From NCBI GenBank assembly GCA_020073445.1, contig JAIQFE010000005.1, positions 62,001 through 126,000 of the forward strand: DNA of 64,000 bases, read 5' to 3'. A program made the position numbers and the translations under genes. A model generated the notes under the pieces. The model was not told the origin of the DNA, did no database searches, and worked only from the letters and a program-made list of their open reading frames with translations. Source of the DNA: Terriglobia bacterium. Lineage in GTDB: Bacteria; Acidobacteriota; Terriglobia; Bryobacterales; Bryobacteraceae. This document shows positions 42,888 to 51,277 of the stretch, piece after piece (the first letter of the stretch is position 1; the number at the start of each line of letters is the position of its first letter).

Positions 42888-43844
42888 TCACAGAGAAACG
42901 CCGGCTGAAGTCGCGCTCCCAAGCGCCTTGCGCAGAGCCGATGCGGCGTCCTTCATCGCGATTTTGGCCGTATCGAGAACCGCGGCAAACTGGAAGAACG
43001 GATGAATCATGCCTTCGTACCGCTTCAGCTCCACCGGGACTCCGGCACCCTGTAGCTTGCGCCCGTACGCTTCACCCTGGTCGCGCAATGGATCGCATTC
43101 TGCGGTGATGATCATCGCCGGAGGGAGTTGCCGGAAGTCTTTCGCGTTCGTCGGGGACGCGGACGGCTCGAGTCCCGCCTCGCGGCTAGGCAGATAGCTT
43201 TCCCGGAACCAGTCCATACCTGCGCGCGTCAGAAAATGGCCCTCGGAGTACTGCTGCATGGAAGGACTCTCGTCGTAGAAATCGACAAGAGGATAGATCA
43301 GGAGCTGAAACTTCAGCCGCGGCCCGCCCCGATCGCGCGATAGAAGACAAACCACCGTGGCCAGATTTCCGCCCGCGCTGTCCCCACCCACGGCGATCCG
43401 GTTGGGATCGACGCCGAACTCAGCGGCGTGCTCCGCGACATACTTCGTGGCCGCATACGCGTCGTCGACGGCAGCCGGATATTTGTGTTCCGGTGCGAGC
43501 CGGTAAGCCACCGAAATGACGGCGCAGCCTGAGGCATTCGCTAAAACGCGGCACTGCCGGTCGTGCGTATCGAGATTGCAGATCACGAATCCGCCGCCAT
43601 GAAAGAAAACCAGCGCCGGGAGGGTTCCGCTCTTCGCGGGCCGGTACACGCGTACGGCAATCGGTCCGGCCGGACCGGGAACGGTATGATTCTGGACCTC
43701 GGCGACGGGTTCTTCCGGGCCGCCGGCCTCGATCATCTCTGACCGGACGGCGCGCGCCTCCGCCAAAGGAAGCTGTTCGATGGGCGGCGCACCCGACGAC
43801 GCGAGCATGTCGAGAAACGCCTTAGCCTGTGGATGAAGAGCCAT
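42888..43844 (-). CDS. Alpha/beta hydrolase, hormone-sensitive-lipase family
   Basis: 318 residues without a signal peptide. The oxyanion loop is FFHGGGFVICNLDTHD (HGGG), the nucleophile elbow GGDSAGGNLATVV (catalytic Ser), with Asp in TAECDPLRDQGE and His in GMIHPFFQFA. All HSL/family IV esterase signatures are intact. It hydrolyses short acyl esters in the cytoplasm. It is the only gene of the surrounding operon without an exported product, which suggests it acts on a compound taken up after extracellular processing. Eight bases after the upstream gene. Confidence 0.92.
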   Translation of the reverse strand: MALHPQAKAFLDMLASSGAPPIEQLPLAEARAVRSEMIEAGGPEEPVAEVQNHTVPGPAGPIAVRVYRPAKSGTLPALVFFHGGGFVICNLDTHDRQCRVLANASGCAVISVAYRLAPEHKYPAAVDDAYAATKYVAEHAAEFGVDPNRIAVGGDSAGGNLATVVCLLSRDRGGPRLKFQLLIYPLVDFYDESPSMQQYSEGHFLTRAGMDWFRESYLPSREAGLEPSASPTNAKDFRQLPPAMIITAECDPLRDQGEAYGRKLQGAGVPVELKRYEGMIHPFFQFAAVLDTAKIAMKDAASALRKALGSATSAGVSL

Positions 43845-43852
43845 ACTTATTG

Positions 43853-44914
43853 CTACCTCGCTTTACTGGACATACCGTCTTCGTAACTCGACCAGCCGGA
43901 CAGCATGCCGTAGGGAACCGTGATTTGCGCTTCCTCCACCCGGCGAATCTTGCCGCCTTCGATCTTGTACACCTCAAAAACCTCGAGGGTCGTGGGGCGA
44001 GTCGGTCCGGTAGTAATTTCCCGGCCATCGGCCAGCTTGAAGGTCGCATACTTCCCCGCGGGTTGGTCGAGTTCGGCGATCACCATGGCCAGTCCGCGCT
44101 CGCGGTCGACGGCCACGAAGCGGCGGTCGCGGACACGCCGGATGAAGTTGAAGTAGCCGAGCCTGAACTGTTCCGTGCATCCCATCGCCGTGATGTTGAT
44201 CTGCAGACCTTGCGGCTTGGGCGCTGCGGGCGGCGGTTGTTTTCCCGGCCCGCCGCGTCCGGAAGCGGGCGGCGGAGTCGACTGCGCGACAGCATCCGGA
44301 TTGTTTGTCGTCTGGATGCCGTTTTGAATGCGCTCACAACCGGGCGCGAAAGGAGGCTCTAACTTTCCGTCATTCTTCTCAAGAGCCGATAAATAGATGT
44401 TGCCGATGCGCACCAACTCGGCGCGCGAGGCTCTCTGCGCCGCTGGAATCGCCTCCAGGAAAACCGAATTGGGCGCGCCCCGCTTTTCCAGATTCGTCGC
44501 GGCCAGCGCGTCCCGCACCACCATGTTCTCGATTTCGGAAACCTGCCGGTTCTCGATCTTCAACCGAATTGCGATGATCACCGGATTCGGCATGGGAGCG
44601 TTCACTTCCCGCATCGTGCCCATGAATGCGACCTGGCCGGTTTCGGTGTCAGTCACGAAGAGCCGGTAGGACCCTTTGGCCAGTGCCGTTCGCCAGAACC
44701 CGTCGCCGGGATCCAATCGCACGGCGTCTTCGGTATTCTTCACCCGTGGGCTCATCGGCAGTTTCTTGGGATCGTGAGCGATCAGCGCATCCATGTATTG
44801 ATCCACGAAGTTTTCCAGGCACGCGCGATCGCAGGCCGCGCCGCTTTTGCTCTGACCGGCAACGGCACCGGCGATCAGAATTCCGATGGACAGGATCGAA
44901 AGGGAGTTTTTCAT
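43853..44914 (-). CDS. Secreted protein resembling DUF8021, paralogue 1
   Basis: 353 residues with a signal peptide (about 1-20). The first domain begins CDRACLENFVDQYMDALIAHDP, split here as CDRACLENF and DALIAHDP, followed by GDGFWRTALAKGSYRLFVTD: a SnoaL-like alpha+beta pattern. An inserted Pro/Gly linker (about 205-230) separates a second similar region (EQFRLGYFNFIRRVRDRRFVAV). It shares these blocks with the gene at 45489. The family has no established function; SnoaL-like folds cover isomerases, hydrolases and dehydratases. Start overlaps the cupin-like gene by ATGA. Confidence 0.75.
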   Translation of the reverse strand: MKNSLSILSIGILIAGAVAGQSKSGAACDRACLENFVDQYMDALIAHDPKKLPMSPRVKNTEDAVRLDPGDGFWRTALAKGSYRLFVTDTETGQVAFMGTMREVNAPMPNPVIIAIRLKIENRQVSEIENMVVRDALAATNLEKRGAPNSVFLEAIPAAQRASRAELVRIGNIYLSALEKNDGKLEPPFAPGCERIQNGIQTTNNPDAVAQSTPPPASGRGGPGKQPPPAAPKPQGLQINITAMGCTEQFRLGYFNFIRRVRDRRFVAVDRERGLAMVIAELDQPAGKYATFKLADGREITTGPTRPTTLEVFEVYKIEGGKIRRVEEAQITVPYGMLSGWSSYEDGMSSKAR

Positions 44915-45471
44915 TTTAGCTCTGTCATGATTCCGTGCTGCTTGCCGCGAATCAGGGTTTCCGTGTGACTCCGGTCGCGAAGGTTGAAGCGAATCATGCC
45001 GGGCTTGTACGGATTCACGGTCTTCTCTCCGCTGGGTGTAGTGGACTGGAGATCGCCGTCTTCGAGATAGTACACGACGACGTCCTTATCGTGGAAGTGC
45101 ATGGGAGTCGCGACGCCGGGAGCCCACGTGTAATCCCAAACCACCACGCGAGCATTTTCGAAAATCTTCTTGCTGCCGGGCCGCGGAAACGCCGCCGGTA
45201 AACCCGTCTTGTTCACCAGCGGTTCGACCTTGAAATCCTTGAGGCCGATCAGAATGCCTGCGCCATCGCCGGCGTGTTTGTCGCCCTTTTTCAAGAAAAC
45301 TGCATGGCCTGTGCGCGAAACCCATACGGAATCGTAGGGAACCGAGTCCGCTGCGCCATCCAGCTCCCGAACCTGTACGCGTGGGTTGTCTATGGCAGGT
45401 CTGTCGATCGCCGGGGCCGCAGGCGGAGTTTGAAAACCAAGCAAAGTCAATGCAACCAGTGTGAAAGTCAT
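44911..45471 (-). CDS. Secreted cupin-like protein
   Basis: 186 residues. The signal peptide (about 1-19) is followed by a Pro/Asp-rich segment (PAAPAIDRPAIDNPRV). A cupin fold is suggested by VWDYTWAPGVATPMHFHDKD, with HFH as metal ligands, and by YYLEDGDLQS and RFNLRDRSHTET in motif 2 position. It stands between the two paralogous secreted genes, with a 17-base gap upstream and a 4-base overlap downstream. Function unknown; co-expression with the paralogues is nearly certain. Confidence 0.75.
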   Translation of the reverse strand: MTFTLVALTLLGFQTPPAAPAIDRPAIDNPRVQVRELDGAADSVPYDSVWVSRTGHAVFLKKGDKHAGDGAGILIGLKDFKVEPLVNKTGLPAAFPRPGSKKIFENARVVVWDYTWAPGVATPMHFHDKDVVVYYLEDGDLQSTTPSGEKTVNPYKPGMIRFNLRDRSHTETLIRGKQHGIMTELK

Positions 45472-45488
45472 AACGTTATTGTTTGGCG

Positions 45489-46475
45489 TTACTGCTTAGC
45501 CACGTCGCGGCCGCGGTCGCTCAATCCGTCTTCCCAGGAACTCCAGCCCGCGTTCATCCCATAAGGAGAGCGCTCCATGATGGCCTGGATCTGATGAATC
45601 TGGCCTTTCCGAAGCTCGAATAGCTCCACGATCTGCCAGGTCCATGGCTGCTGCGGACCCGCGGACACCTTCCGGCCGTCAGGCGTTTCGAAGTTTCGCG
45701 TGTCGCCCGCGGAATGATCGAAAAAGCCGAAAGCGAACACCAGGCCGCGCTCCTGATCAACGGCAACGTACCGGCGATCGCGAATGCGCGTGACGAAGTG
45801 CAGCAGTCCGCTCTTGAACTGTTCCATGCAGCTCCAATTGGCGGAATAACCCGTGGACGTTTTGGGATCGGGCCTCTGCTTGCCTTGGGCGACGGGCGTG
45901 TTGGTGGTGAAGCCGCCGTTCTCGATACGGTTACAATCGGGGGCGAAAGGATAGTCGCCCTTGCCGTCGTTCTTCTGCATGCCCGAGAAATACATGTTGG
46001 CAGTCTTCACCAGTTCGTCGCGCGGCATGCGCTCGGCGGGCGGGACCGCGTCGGTCCACTTGTAGCCAATCCGCTCGAAACCTGCAGCCGAGTTTGGACT
46101 GCGCTGGACGAAATGCTCCGCCTCGGTGATCTGGTTGTTGCGGATCCGCAAGCGTAGCCCGATCACAGCGCCTACATTTGCCTCCGTGATGGTGCCGAGG
46201 AACGCCACCTGCTGCGCATCGACATCGGTGACGAAGAGCCGGAACGTCCCTTTGCCGGTCATGGTGTTCCAAAGGCCGTCCCCAAGCTCCAGGCGTTGGC
46301 CGTTCTCGGTGAACTTCACGCCTTTGGCGAAAGGAGCCTTCGCGGGATCGTGGGCGACCATCGCATCCAGGTACTTATCGACAAACGGCTCCAGGCATGC
46401 CCGGTCGCATGTCTTACTCTGACCGGCCAGTGTAGCCGTGAGCGCGATTGCAAAAACAAAGCATTTGGTGCGCAT
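45489..46475 (-). CDS. Secreted protein resembling DUF8021, paralogue 2
   Basis: 328 residues, signal peptide about 1-18. It shares with the gene at 43853 the blocks CDRACLE, DAMVAHDP, GDGLWNTM, FRLFVTD, QVAFLGT, the Cys-containing EQFKSGLLHFVTRIRDRRYVAVD and the C-terminal SPYGMNAGWSSWEDGLS. It lacks that gene's proline-rich insert. The duplicate pair flanks the cupin-like gene, pointing to an old tandem duplication. 21 bases after the sugar-acid dehydratase gene, so probably the second gene of the operon. Function unknown. Confidence 0.75.
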   Translation of the reverse strand: MRTKCFVFAIALTATLAGQSKTCDRACLEPFVDKYLDAMVAHDPAKAPFAKGVKFTENGQRLELGDGLWNTMTGKGTFRLFVTDVDAQQVAFLGTITEANVGAVIGLRLRIRNNQITEAEHFVQRSPNSAAGFERIGYKWTDAVPPAERMPRDELVKTANMYFSGMQKNDGKGDYPFAPDCNRIENGGFTTNTPVAQGKQRPDPKTSTGYSANWSCMEQFKSGLLHFVTRIRDRRYVAVDQERGLVFAFGFFDHSAGDTRNFETPDGRKVSAGPQQPWTWQIVELFELRKGQIHQIQAIMERSPYGMNAGWSSWEDGLSDRGRDVAKQ

Positions 46476-46496
46476 CGTGTTAAATCCTATCAGACC

Positions 46497-48206
46497 TCAA
46501 TGACTCTCGCGTGGAATCCCCGCGCCGCGGCACCCGACCAGAAAATCCAGATCCGCCCCCTGGTCCGCTTGCAGCACGTGATCGATATAGAGGCGCTGAT
46601 ATCCGCCCGTCCAAGTATCCGGGGCGGGCTTCCACGCTGCCCGCCGCCGACTCAGCTCGTCGTCCGAAACGCGTAGCTCCAGCTTGCGCGTGTCGATATC
46701 CAGCTCGATCTCGTCACCATTTTCCACCACCGCCAGCGTCCCGCCAGCGGCCGATTCCGGCGATACATGCAACACCACGGTCCCATACGCTGTGCCGCTC
46801 ATGCGCGCATCCGAGATTCGCACCAGGTCCGTGATCCCGCGCGCCAGAAGCTTCGGCGGTAGCGGCATGTTCCCGACCTCGGGCATCCCCGGGTACCCCT
46901 TCGGTCCCGCGCCCTTCAGCACCATCACCGACGTTTCGTCGATCTCGAGATCCGGCCGGTCGATGCGAGCCTTGAAATCCTCGATGCTTTCGAACACCAC
47001 CGCGCGTCCGCGATGTTTGAGCAAGCTGGGCGTCGCCGCGGAAGGCTTGATCACCGCCCCGTTGGGCGCCAGATTGCCGCGCACCACGGCCAGTCCGGCC
47101 CGTTCGCGAATGGGATTCGCGCGTTCATGGATCACTTCGCGATTCCAGCACGGCGCGTCGGCGGTATTCTCGCCGATAGTCTTGCCGTTCACCGTGATCG
47201 CGTCGCGATGAATCACATCCGCCAGTTCGCGCACCACGGCCGGAACGCCGCCTGCGTAATAGAAATCCTCCATCAGGAATTTGCCCGACGGCTGAATATC
47301 CACCAGTAGCGGAAGATCGTGACCCACGCGGTCGAAATCGTCGAGCGTGAGCGGCACACCCACGCGCCCAGCGATCGCCAGCATGTGCAGGACGAAATTG
47401 CTGGACCCGCCGATGGCCGCGTTTATCCGAATCGCATTCTCGAAAGCCTGGCGAGTGAGGATGCGGGAGATCCGCAAATCCTCGTGAACCATTTCGACGA
47501 TCCGCCGCCCGGCCTGCTGCGCGAGCACGTACCGCCGGGAATCGACGGCCGGGATCGCCGCGTTGTGCGGAAGCCCCATGCCGAGCGCTTCCACCATGCT
47601 CGCCATGGTCGACGCGGTCCCCATGGTCATGCAGTGGCCGGCCGACCGCGACATGCACGCCTCGGCTTCGAAGAAATCGGCGATCTTCATCTTGCCAGCG
47701 CGCACATCCTCGCTCATCTGCCAGACGCCCGTGCCCGATCCGAGCCTCTCGCCGTGGAAATTGCCGTTCAGCATCGGGCCGCCCGAGACGACGATGGCCG
47801 GCACATCGCAGCTCGCCGCGCCCATCAGCAGAGACGGCGTGGTCTTATCGCAGCCGCACAGCAGCACCACGCCATCAATAGGATTGCCGCGGATCGATTC
47901 CTCCACGTCCATGCTGGCCAGGTTGCGGAACAGCATCGCCGTGGGACGAATGTTGGTTTCCCCTAGCGACATCACCGGAAACTCCAGTGGAAACCCGCCA
48001 GCTTCATACACGCCGCGCTTCACCCGATCGGCCACCTGCCGCAGGTGCGCGTTGCACGGTGTCAGCTCGGAGAAGGTGTTGCAGATGCCGATCACCGGCC
48101 GGCCATCGAACAGATCGGACGGGAAGCCCTGGTTCTTCATCCAGGAACGGTGGATGAATCCGTCGCGGTCCTGGAGGCCGAACCAATGCGTCGAGCGAAG
48201 GGGCAT
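46497..48206 (-). CDS. IlvD/Edd-family sugar-acid dehydratase, L-arabinonate-dehydratase-like
   Basis: 569 residues. Candidate iron-sulphur cysteines lie in ELTPCNAHLR (about 51), CGCDKTTPSLLMG and SRSAGHCMTMGTAST. IGGSSNFVLHMLAIAGR and the C-terminal ARMSGTAYGTVVLHVSPE are typical of the pentonate dehydratase branch rather than biosynthetic IlvD. These enzymes dehydrate aldonic acids to 2-keto-3-deoxy acids in the cytoplasm. It fits upstream of KdgK and Eda at 14.6-16.3 kb, though those lie 30 kb away. First gene of the seven-gene minus-strand operon; a 24-bp repeat lies just before its start. Confidence 0.87.
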   Translation of the reverse strand: MPLRSTHWFGLQDRDGFIHRSWMKNQGFPSDLFDGRPVIGICNTFSELTPCNAHLRQVADRVKRGVYEAGGFPLEFPVMSLGETNIRPTAMLFRNLASMDVEESIRGNPIDGVVLLCGCDKTTPSLLMGAASCDVPAIVVSGGPMLNGNFHGERLGSGTGVWQMSEDVRAGKMKIADFFEAEACMSRSAGHCMTMGTASTMASMVEALGMGLPHNAAIPAVDSRRYVLAQQAGRRIVEMVHEDLRISRILTRQAFENAIRINAAIGGSSNFVLHMLAIAGRVGVPLTLDDFDRVGHDLPLLVDIQPSGKFLMEDFYYAGGVPAVVRELADVIHRDAITVNGKTIGENTADAPCWNREVIHERANPIRERAGLAVVRGNLAPNGAVIKPSAATPSLLKHRGRAVVFESIEDFKARIDRPDLEIDETSVMVLKGAGPKGYPGMPEVGNMPLPPKLLARGITDLVRISDARMSGTAYGTVVLHVSPESAAGGTLAVVENGDEIELDIDTRKLELRVSDDELSRRRAAWKPAPDTWTGGYQRLYIDHVLQADQGADLDFLVGCRGAGIPRESH

Positions 48207-48242
48207 TTCCGTAGTGTCTCAAAGCCCGGCTCGCTGCCTTCC

Positions 48243-48266
48243 GAGCCGCGACAGTTATGGAGCGGT
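48243..48266. repeat. 24-bp intergenic repeat, copy 1
   Basis: GAGCCGCGACAGTTATGGAG and then CGGT. Copy 2 at 54926-54949 differs at one base. It sits between the metallo-hydrolase stop and the dehydratase start on the minus strand. CTGCC precedes it in both places (with a short insertion here). Confidence 0.7.
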
Positions 48267-48272
48267 TTCGGC

Positions 48273-49316
48273 CTAACGCACCGTATAAGACTTACTGAAC
48301 TTGTTCCGATTGTTCGTAACCGTAAATTTCCCGTCGCTCGAGACCGACGCCTTGATCCAGTTGCCGTTGTCCGACGCGCCATCTGCCAGATTGGCGATCA
48401 TGTCATCCGAAGTATTGTGGTCGGCGTCATTCATCGCGCCCTTATGTCCCTGCCAGATTCCTTCGACCTGCGGAATCTTGGCGAGCGTCTCGTAACCGCC
48501 GTTGCTGAAGCCCTTGCGCGCGCCGTTGTTGACCACCACCACCTGCGGCTTCAGCGACCAGATCAGAGCCGGCGCACCGGACTGGCCGTTCGAGAATCCA
48601 TGATGCGTAGCCTGCATCAGCGAAACCTCGCCGATTTTGTTCGCAGGGCAAGCCAGCATCATTTCGCGATCCCATGTAAGATCGCCCACGTCAAGGAAAG
48701 TGAACTTTCCGTAGGTCAGCAGAAAGCCCGTGCTGCGCGAGTTCTCCGTATTGTCGGTGGGCTTGCGCTCGGCTCCATCGCAGAGTTTATTCACGAAACC
48801 CTTCTTCATCTGCTGTGAGATCACTTCGCCGTTCGCACTGACAACCGAAATATCCACGCCGGCCAACGGAATCTTGTCGCCGGGCTTTACCACGGTGCGC
48901 CTGTTCCCCGCCGCCGCGAGATAGTCCTTCCATAACGTCGCGCCATTCGGTTGCGATGCTTCGATCGATTCGCCGTGATCCCAGATCTTGCCGATCGGCA
49001 TCGCCTTCGACAGCGCCGCCAGCCCGCCCACGTGGTCGCCGTGGAAATGCGTGATCACCAGGTTGTCGATCTTTGTCAGGCCAGCAGCGACCGCAGCCGC
49101 CTGGATCCGCTTGGCATCGCGATCGTCATTCCCAGGAAAGCCCGTATCGACCAGCAGCGATTCGCCCGATGGAGCGATGATCAGCGTCGCCGCGCCGCCT
49201 TCCACATCAATCCAATAGATATCGAGCGTGCGGGGTTGCGCCGGTAGCAGCATCGCGGCCGCAGCAAGTACGAACGCAAGTTTCAAAGTGTGCATTTGGC
49301 CCACGTTGTTTTTCAT
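48273..49316 (-). CDS. Secreted ComEC-like metallo-beta-lactamase-fold hydrolase
   Basis: 347 residues. ATG 49316 or in-frame ATG 49295; both give a signal peptide ending LLPAQ. The fold opens LDIYWIDVEGGAATLIIAPSGE as in ComEC/Rec2 MBL domains, the metal motif ITHFHGDHVGG is intact, and later LDVGDLTWD and QATHHGFSNG supply further ligands. ComEC-type domains are nucleases or phosphodiesterases; a free-standing secreted form is common in Acidobacteriota. 66 bases before the dehydratase gene, so it may lead that operon. Divergent from the MFS transporter. Confidence 0.85.
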   Translation of the reverse strand: MKNNVGQMHTLKLAFVLAAAAMLLPAQPRTLDIYWIDVEGGAATLIIAPSGESLLVDTGFPGNDDRDAKRIQAAAVAAGLTKIDNLVITHFHGDHVGGLAALSKAMPIGKIWDHGESIEASQPNGATLWKDYLAAAGNRRTVVKPGDKIPLAGVDISVVSANGEVISQQMKKGFVNKLCDGAERKPTDNTENSRSTGFLLTYGKFTFLDVGDLTWDREMMLACPANKIGEVSLMQATHHGFSNGQSGAPALIWSLKPQVVVVNNGARKGFSNGGYETLAKIPQVEGIWQGHKGAMNDADHNTSDDMIANLADGASDNGNWIKASVSSDGKFTVTNNRNKFSKSYTVR

Positions 49317-49356
49317 GTCGGAAAAGATCCTATCACAACGTGAGAAGATCTAGCCT

Positions 49357-50643
49357 GTGTCCGCCCCCGCCCCACAACGGCCCACCCGAGTCCGCTACTG
49401 GGTGCTGGTGTTTACCGTCACCCTGGCGGTCATCACCTACATCGATCGCGTGGCAATCTCTTTCGCCTTGCCGTACATCGGCAAAGACCTAGATCTAAAT
49501 TCGATCCAGAAGGGTTGGGTGCTGACCGCTTTCGCGCTGGCCTACTCGCTGTTCGAAATCCCCGGCGGATTCCTGGGCGATTGGATGGGCCCGCGCAAGG
49601 TCATTCTGCGAATCGTCGTGTGGTGGTCCTTCTTCACCGCTGCTACCGGCTGGGCGTGGAACTTAGCGTCACTTGTAACCACTCGATTTCTCTTCGGCGC
49701 CGGCGAGGCGGGCTGCTTCCCGAATCTGACCAAGATGTTCACCGTCTGGCTGCCCGATCGCGAACGCAATCGCGCGCAGGGGCTAATGTGGATGAGCGCC
49801 CGCTGGGGCGGGGCATTTACGCCTCCTTTGGCGGCGGCGGTCATTACGTGGGTCGGATGGCGGGATGCCTTCGGGTTATTTGGAGTGCTGGGGTTGGTCT
49901 GGGCGCTCGCTTTTTTCCTGTGGTACCGCGACAATCCCCTGGACAATCCCAAACTCAATGAAGCCGAGCGCGACCTGCTGCGTGGCTCTTATCGGATCGT
50001 CCCTTCCGGCCATTCTGCCCCCTGGGGAAAAATGGTGCGATCGGGACGCGTGTGGCTGCTGTGCTGGCAGTACTTCTTCCTGTCCTACGGCTGGTACTTC
50101 AACATCACCTGGCTTCCCACGTATCTGCGCGAAGCCCGGGGGATGGACGTGGCCCAAGCGGCCCTGTTCGGCGTGCTTCCGCTTTTCATGGGCGGATTGG
50201 GGAATCCCGTCAGCGTCTTTGTAGGGGAGCGGCTCCTGCGCTGGACCCGGAGCGTCGACCGGACTCGCCGGATCGTAGCCAGTTTCGGGTACAGCGGGGC
50301 CTGCGCATCCCTGCTGGTGACCACTTATATGCAGGACGCCCGGGCGGCCGTCATCGCGATCTCTTTGGCCAGTTTTTTCAATGACTTAGCCATGCCACCC
50401 TCCTGGGCTGCGACCATGGACATGGGCGGCCGCTACGCCGGGACCCTTTCCGGCGCCATGAACAGCTGGGGGAACCTGGGCGGCGCGGTGGCGCCCGCCG
50501 TCATCGGGTACGTGCTCGCCTGGACCAACAACAACTGGAACGTCGCATTCTACATCTCGGCGTTCCTCTATGCGGCGGCAATTCCGTGTTGGATTTTTCT
50601 GGACTCGGTAACCCCGCTCGAAGTTGCATCGCCCACCAAGTGA
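49357..50643 (+). CDS. MFS transporter, anion:cation symporter (hexuronate/sugar acid) family
   Basis: 428 residues from GTG 49357. Twelve transmembrane segments. The ACS-family signature YIDRVAISFALPYIGKDL lies at about 28-45, GDWMGPRK at the TM2-3 loop, and FGAGEAGCFPNLTKMFTVWL follows, as in ExuT, GudP and DgoT-type carriers. These take up uronates, glucarate, galactonate and similar acids with protons. Divergent from the metallo-hydrolase/dehydratase operon, it is the natural uptake partner for the sugar-acid dehydratase. Exact substrate unknown. Confidence 0.9.
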   Translation: MSAPAPQRPTRVRYWVLVFTVTLAVITYIDRVAISFALPYIGKDLDLNSIQKGWVLTAFALAYSLFEIPGGFLGDWMGPRKVILRIVVWWSFFTAATGWAWNLASLVTTRFLFGAGEAGCFPNLTKMFTVWLPDRERNRAQGLMWMSARWGGAFTPPLAAAVITWVGWRDAFGLFGVLGLVWALAFFLWYRDNPLDNPKLNEAERDLLRGSYRIVPSGHSAPWGKMVRSGRVWLLCWQYFFLSYGWYFNITWLPTYLREARGMDVAQAALFGVLPLFMGGLGNPVSVFVGERLLRWTRSVDRTRRIVASFGYSGACASLLVTTYMQDARAAVIAISLASFFNDLAMPPSWAATMDMGGRYAGTLSGAMNSWGNLGGAVAPAVIGYVLAWTNNNWNVAFYISAFLYAAAIPCWIFLDSVTPLEVASPTK

Positions 50644-50734
50644 GGCTCTTGACCTTGAACCCAGCCGCGTGTATGCTACGATGTTGGGCGGGCTCGTGCC
50701 TACTCATATTACTCAAGGTGGAGGTTGTTTGCCA

Positions 50735-51145
50735 ATGAAGTCTAAGATTCTTGCTGTAGTCGTCGCTGGACTGGGATTGCTCCTGTGCAGCGTGCCGATG
50801 CTCGCGCACCACTCGTTCGCCGCCGAATACGATTCGGCCAAGCCGGTCACGCTCACCGGGACCGTAACCAACGTCGAGTGGATGAATCCTCACGCGCGCT
50901 TTTATATCGATGTGAAGGACGAAAAGGGCGAAGTGAGCAACTGGGAACTCGAACTCGGCAGCCCCAATGGCCTGATGCGCCAGGGTTGGACGCGCAACTC
51001 CCTGAAGAAGGGTGATGCCGTTAGCGTGACCGGATCGCTGGCAAAGGACGGCTCCAAGCTGGCCAATGCTCGTACCGTCAAGCTGGCGGATGGCCGTCAG
51101 GTGTTCGCGGGCTCTTCGGAGACCGAGGGCAAGGGTAAGCAGTAG
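50735..51145 (+). CDS. DUF6152 family periplasmic protein
   Basis: 136 residues from ATG 50735, preceded by GGTGGAGG; the frame is open earlier but would overlap the transporter gene. The signal peptide ends PMLA before HHSFAAEYDS. The rest parallels the paralogue at 7526: LTGTVTNVEWMNPHARFYID, WELELGSPNGLMRQGW, LKKGDAVSVTG. Predicted mature N-terminus is His-His. Lies upstream of the reaction-center-type cytochrome gene (132-base gap holding a palindrome). Confidence 0.85.
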   Translation: MKSKILAVVVAGLGLLLCSVPMLAHHSFAAEYDSAKPVTLTGTVTNVEWMNPHARFYIDVKDEKGEVSNWELELGSPNGLMRQGWTRNSLKKGDAVSVTGSLAKDGSKLANARTVKLADGRQVFAGSSETEGKGKQ

Positions 51146-51221
51146 TCAGTTTAGGACCTGTCTCAACAACCTCAAGCGGGATGGGCGGGCGCATTCACGC
51201 GTCCGCTCGTCCTGCATAAGC

Positions 51222-51246
51222 GATTCATCCGCTTGCGGATAGAATC
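51222..51246. promoter_or_regulatory. Palindrome upstream of the reaction-center-type cytochrome gene
   Basis: GATTC-ATCCGC-TT-GCGGAT-A-GAATC: an 11-bp stem with one bulged A, ending 17 bases before the ribosome binding site AGGGAGGG (51263-51270). Operator or 5' hairpin; no T-run follows. Confidence 0.4.
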
Positions 51247-51277
51247 GGTCTTTCACGCTCCCAGGGAGGGATTAAAA

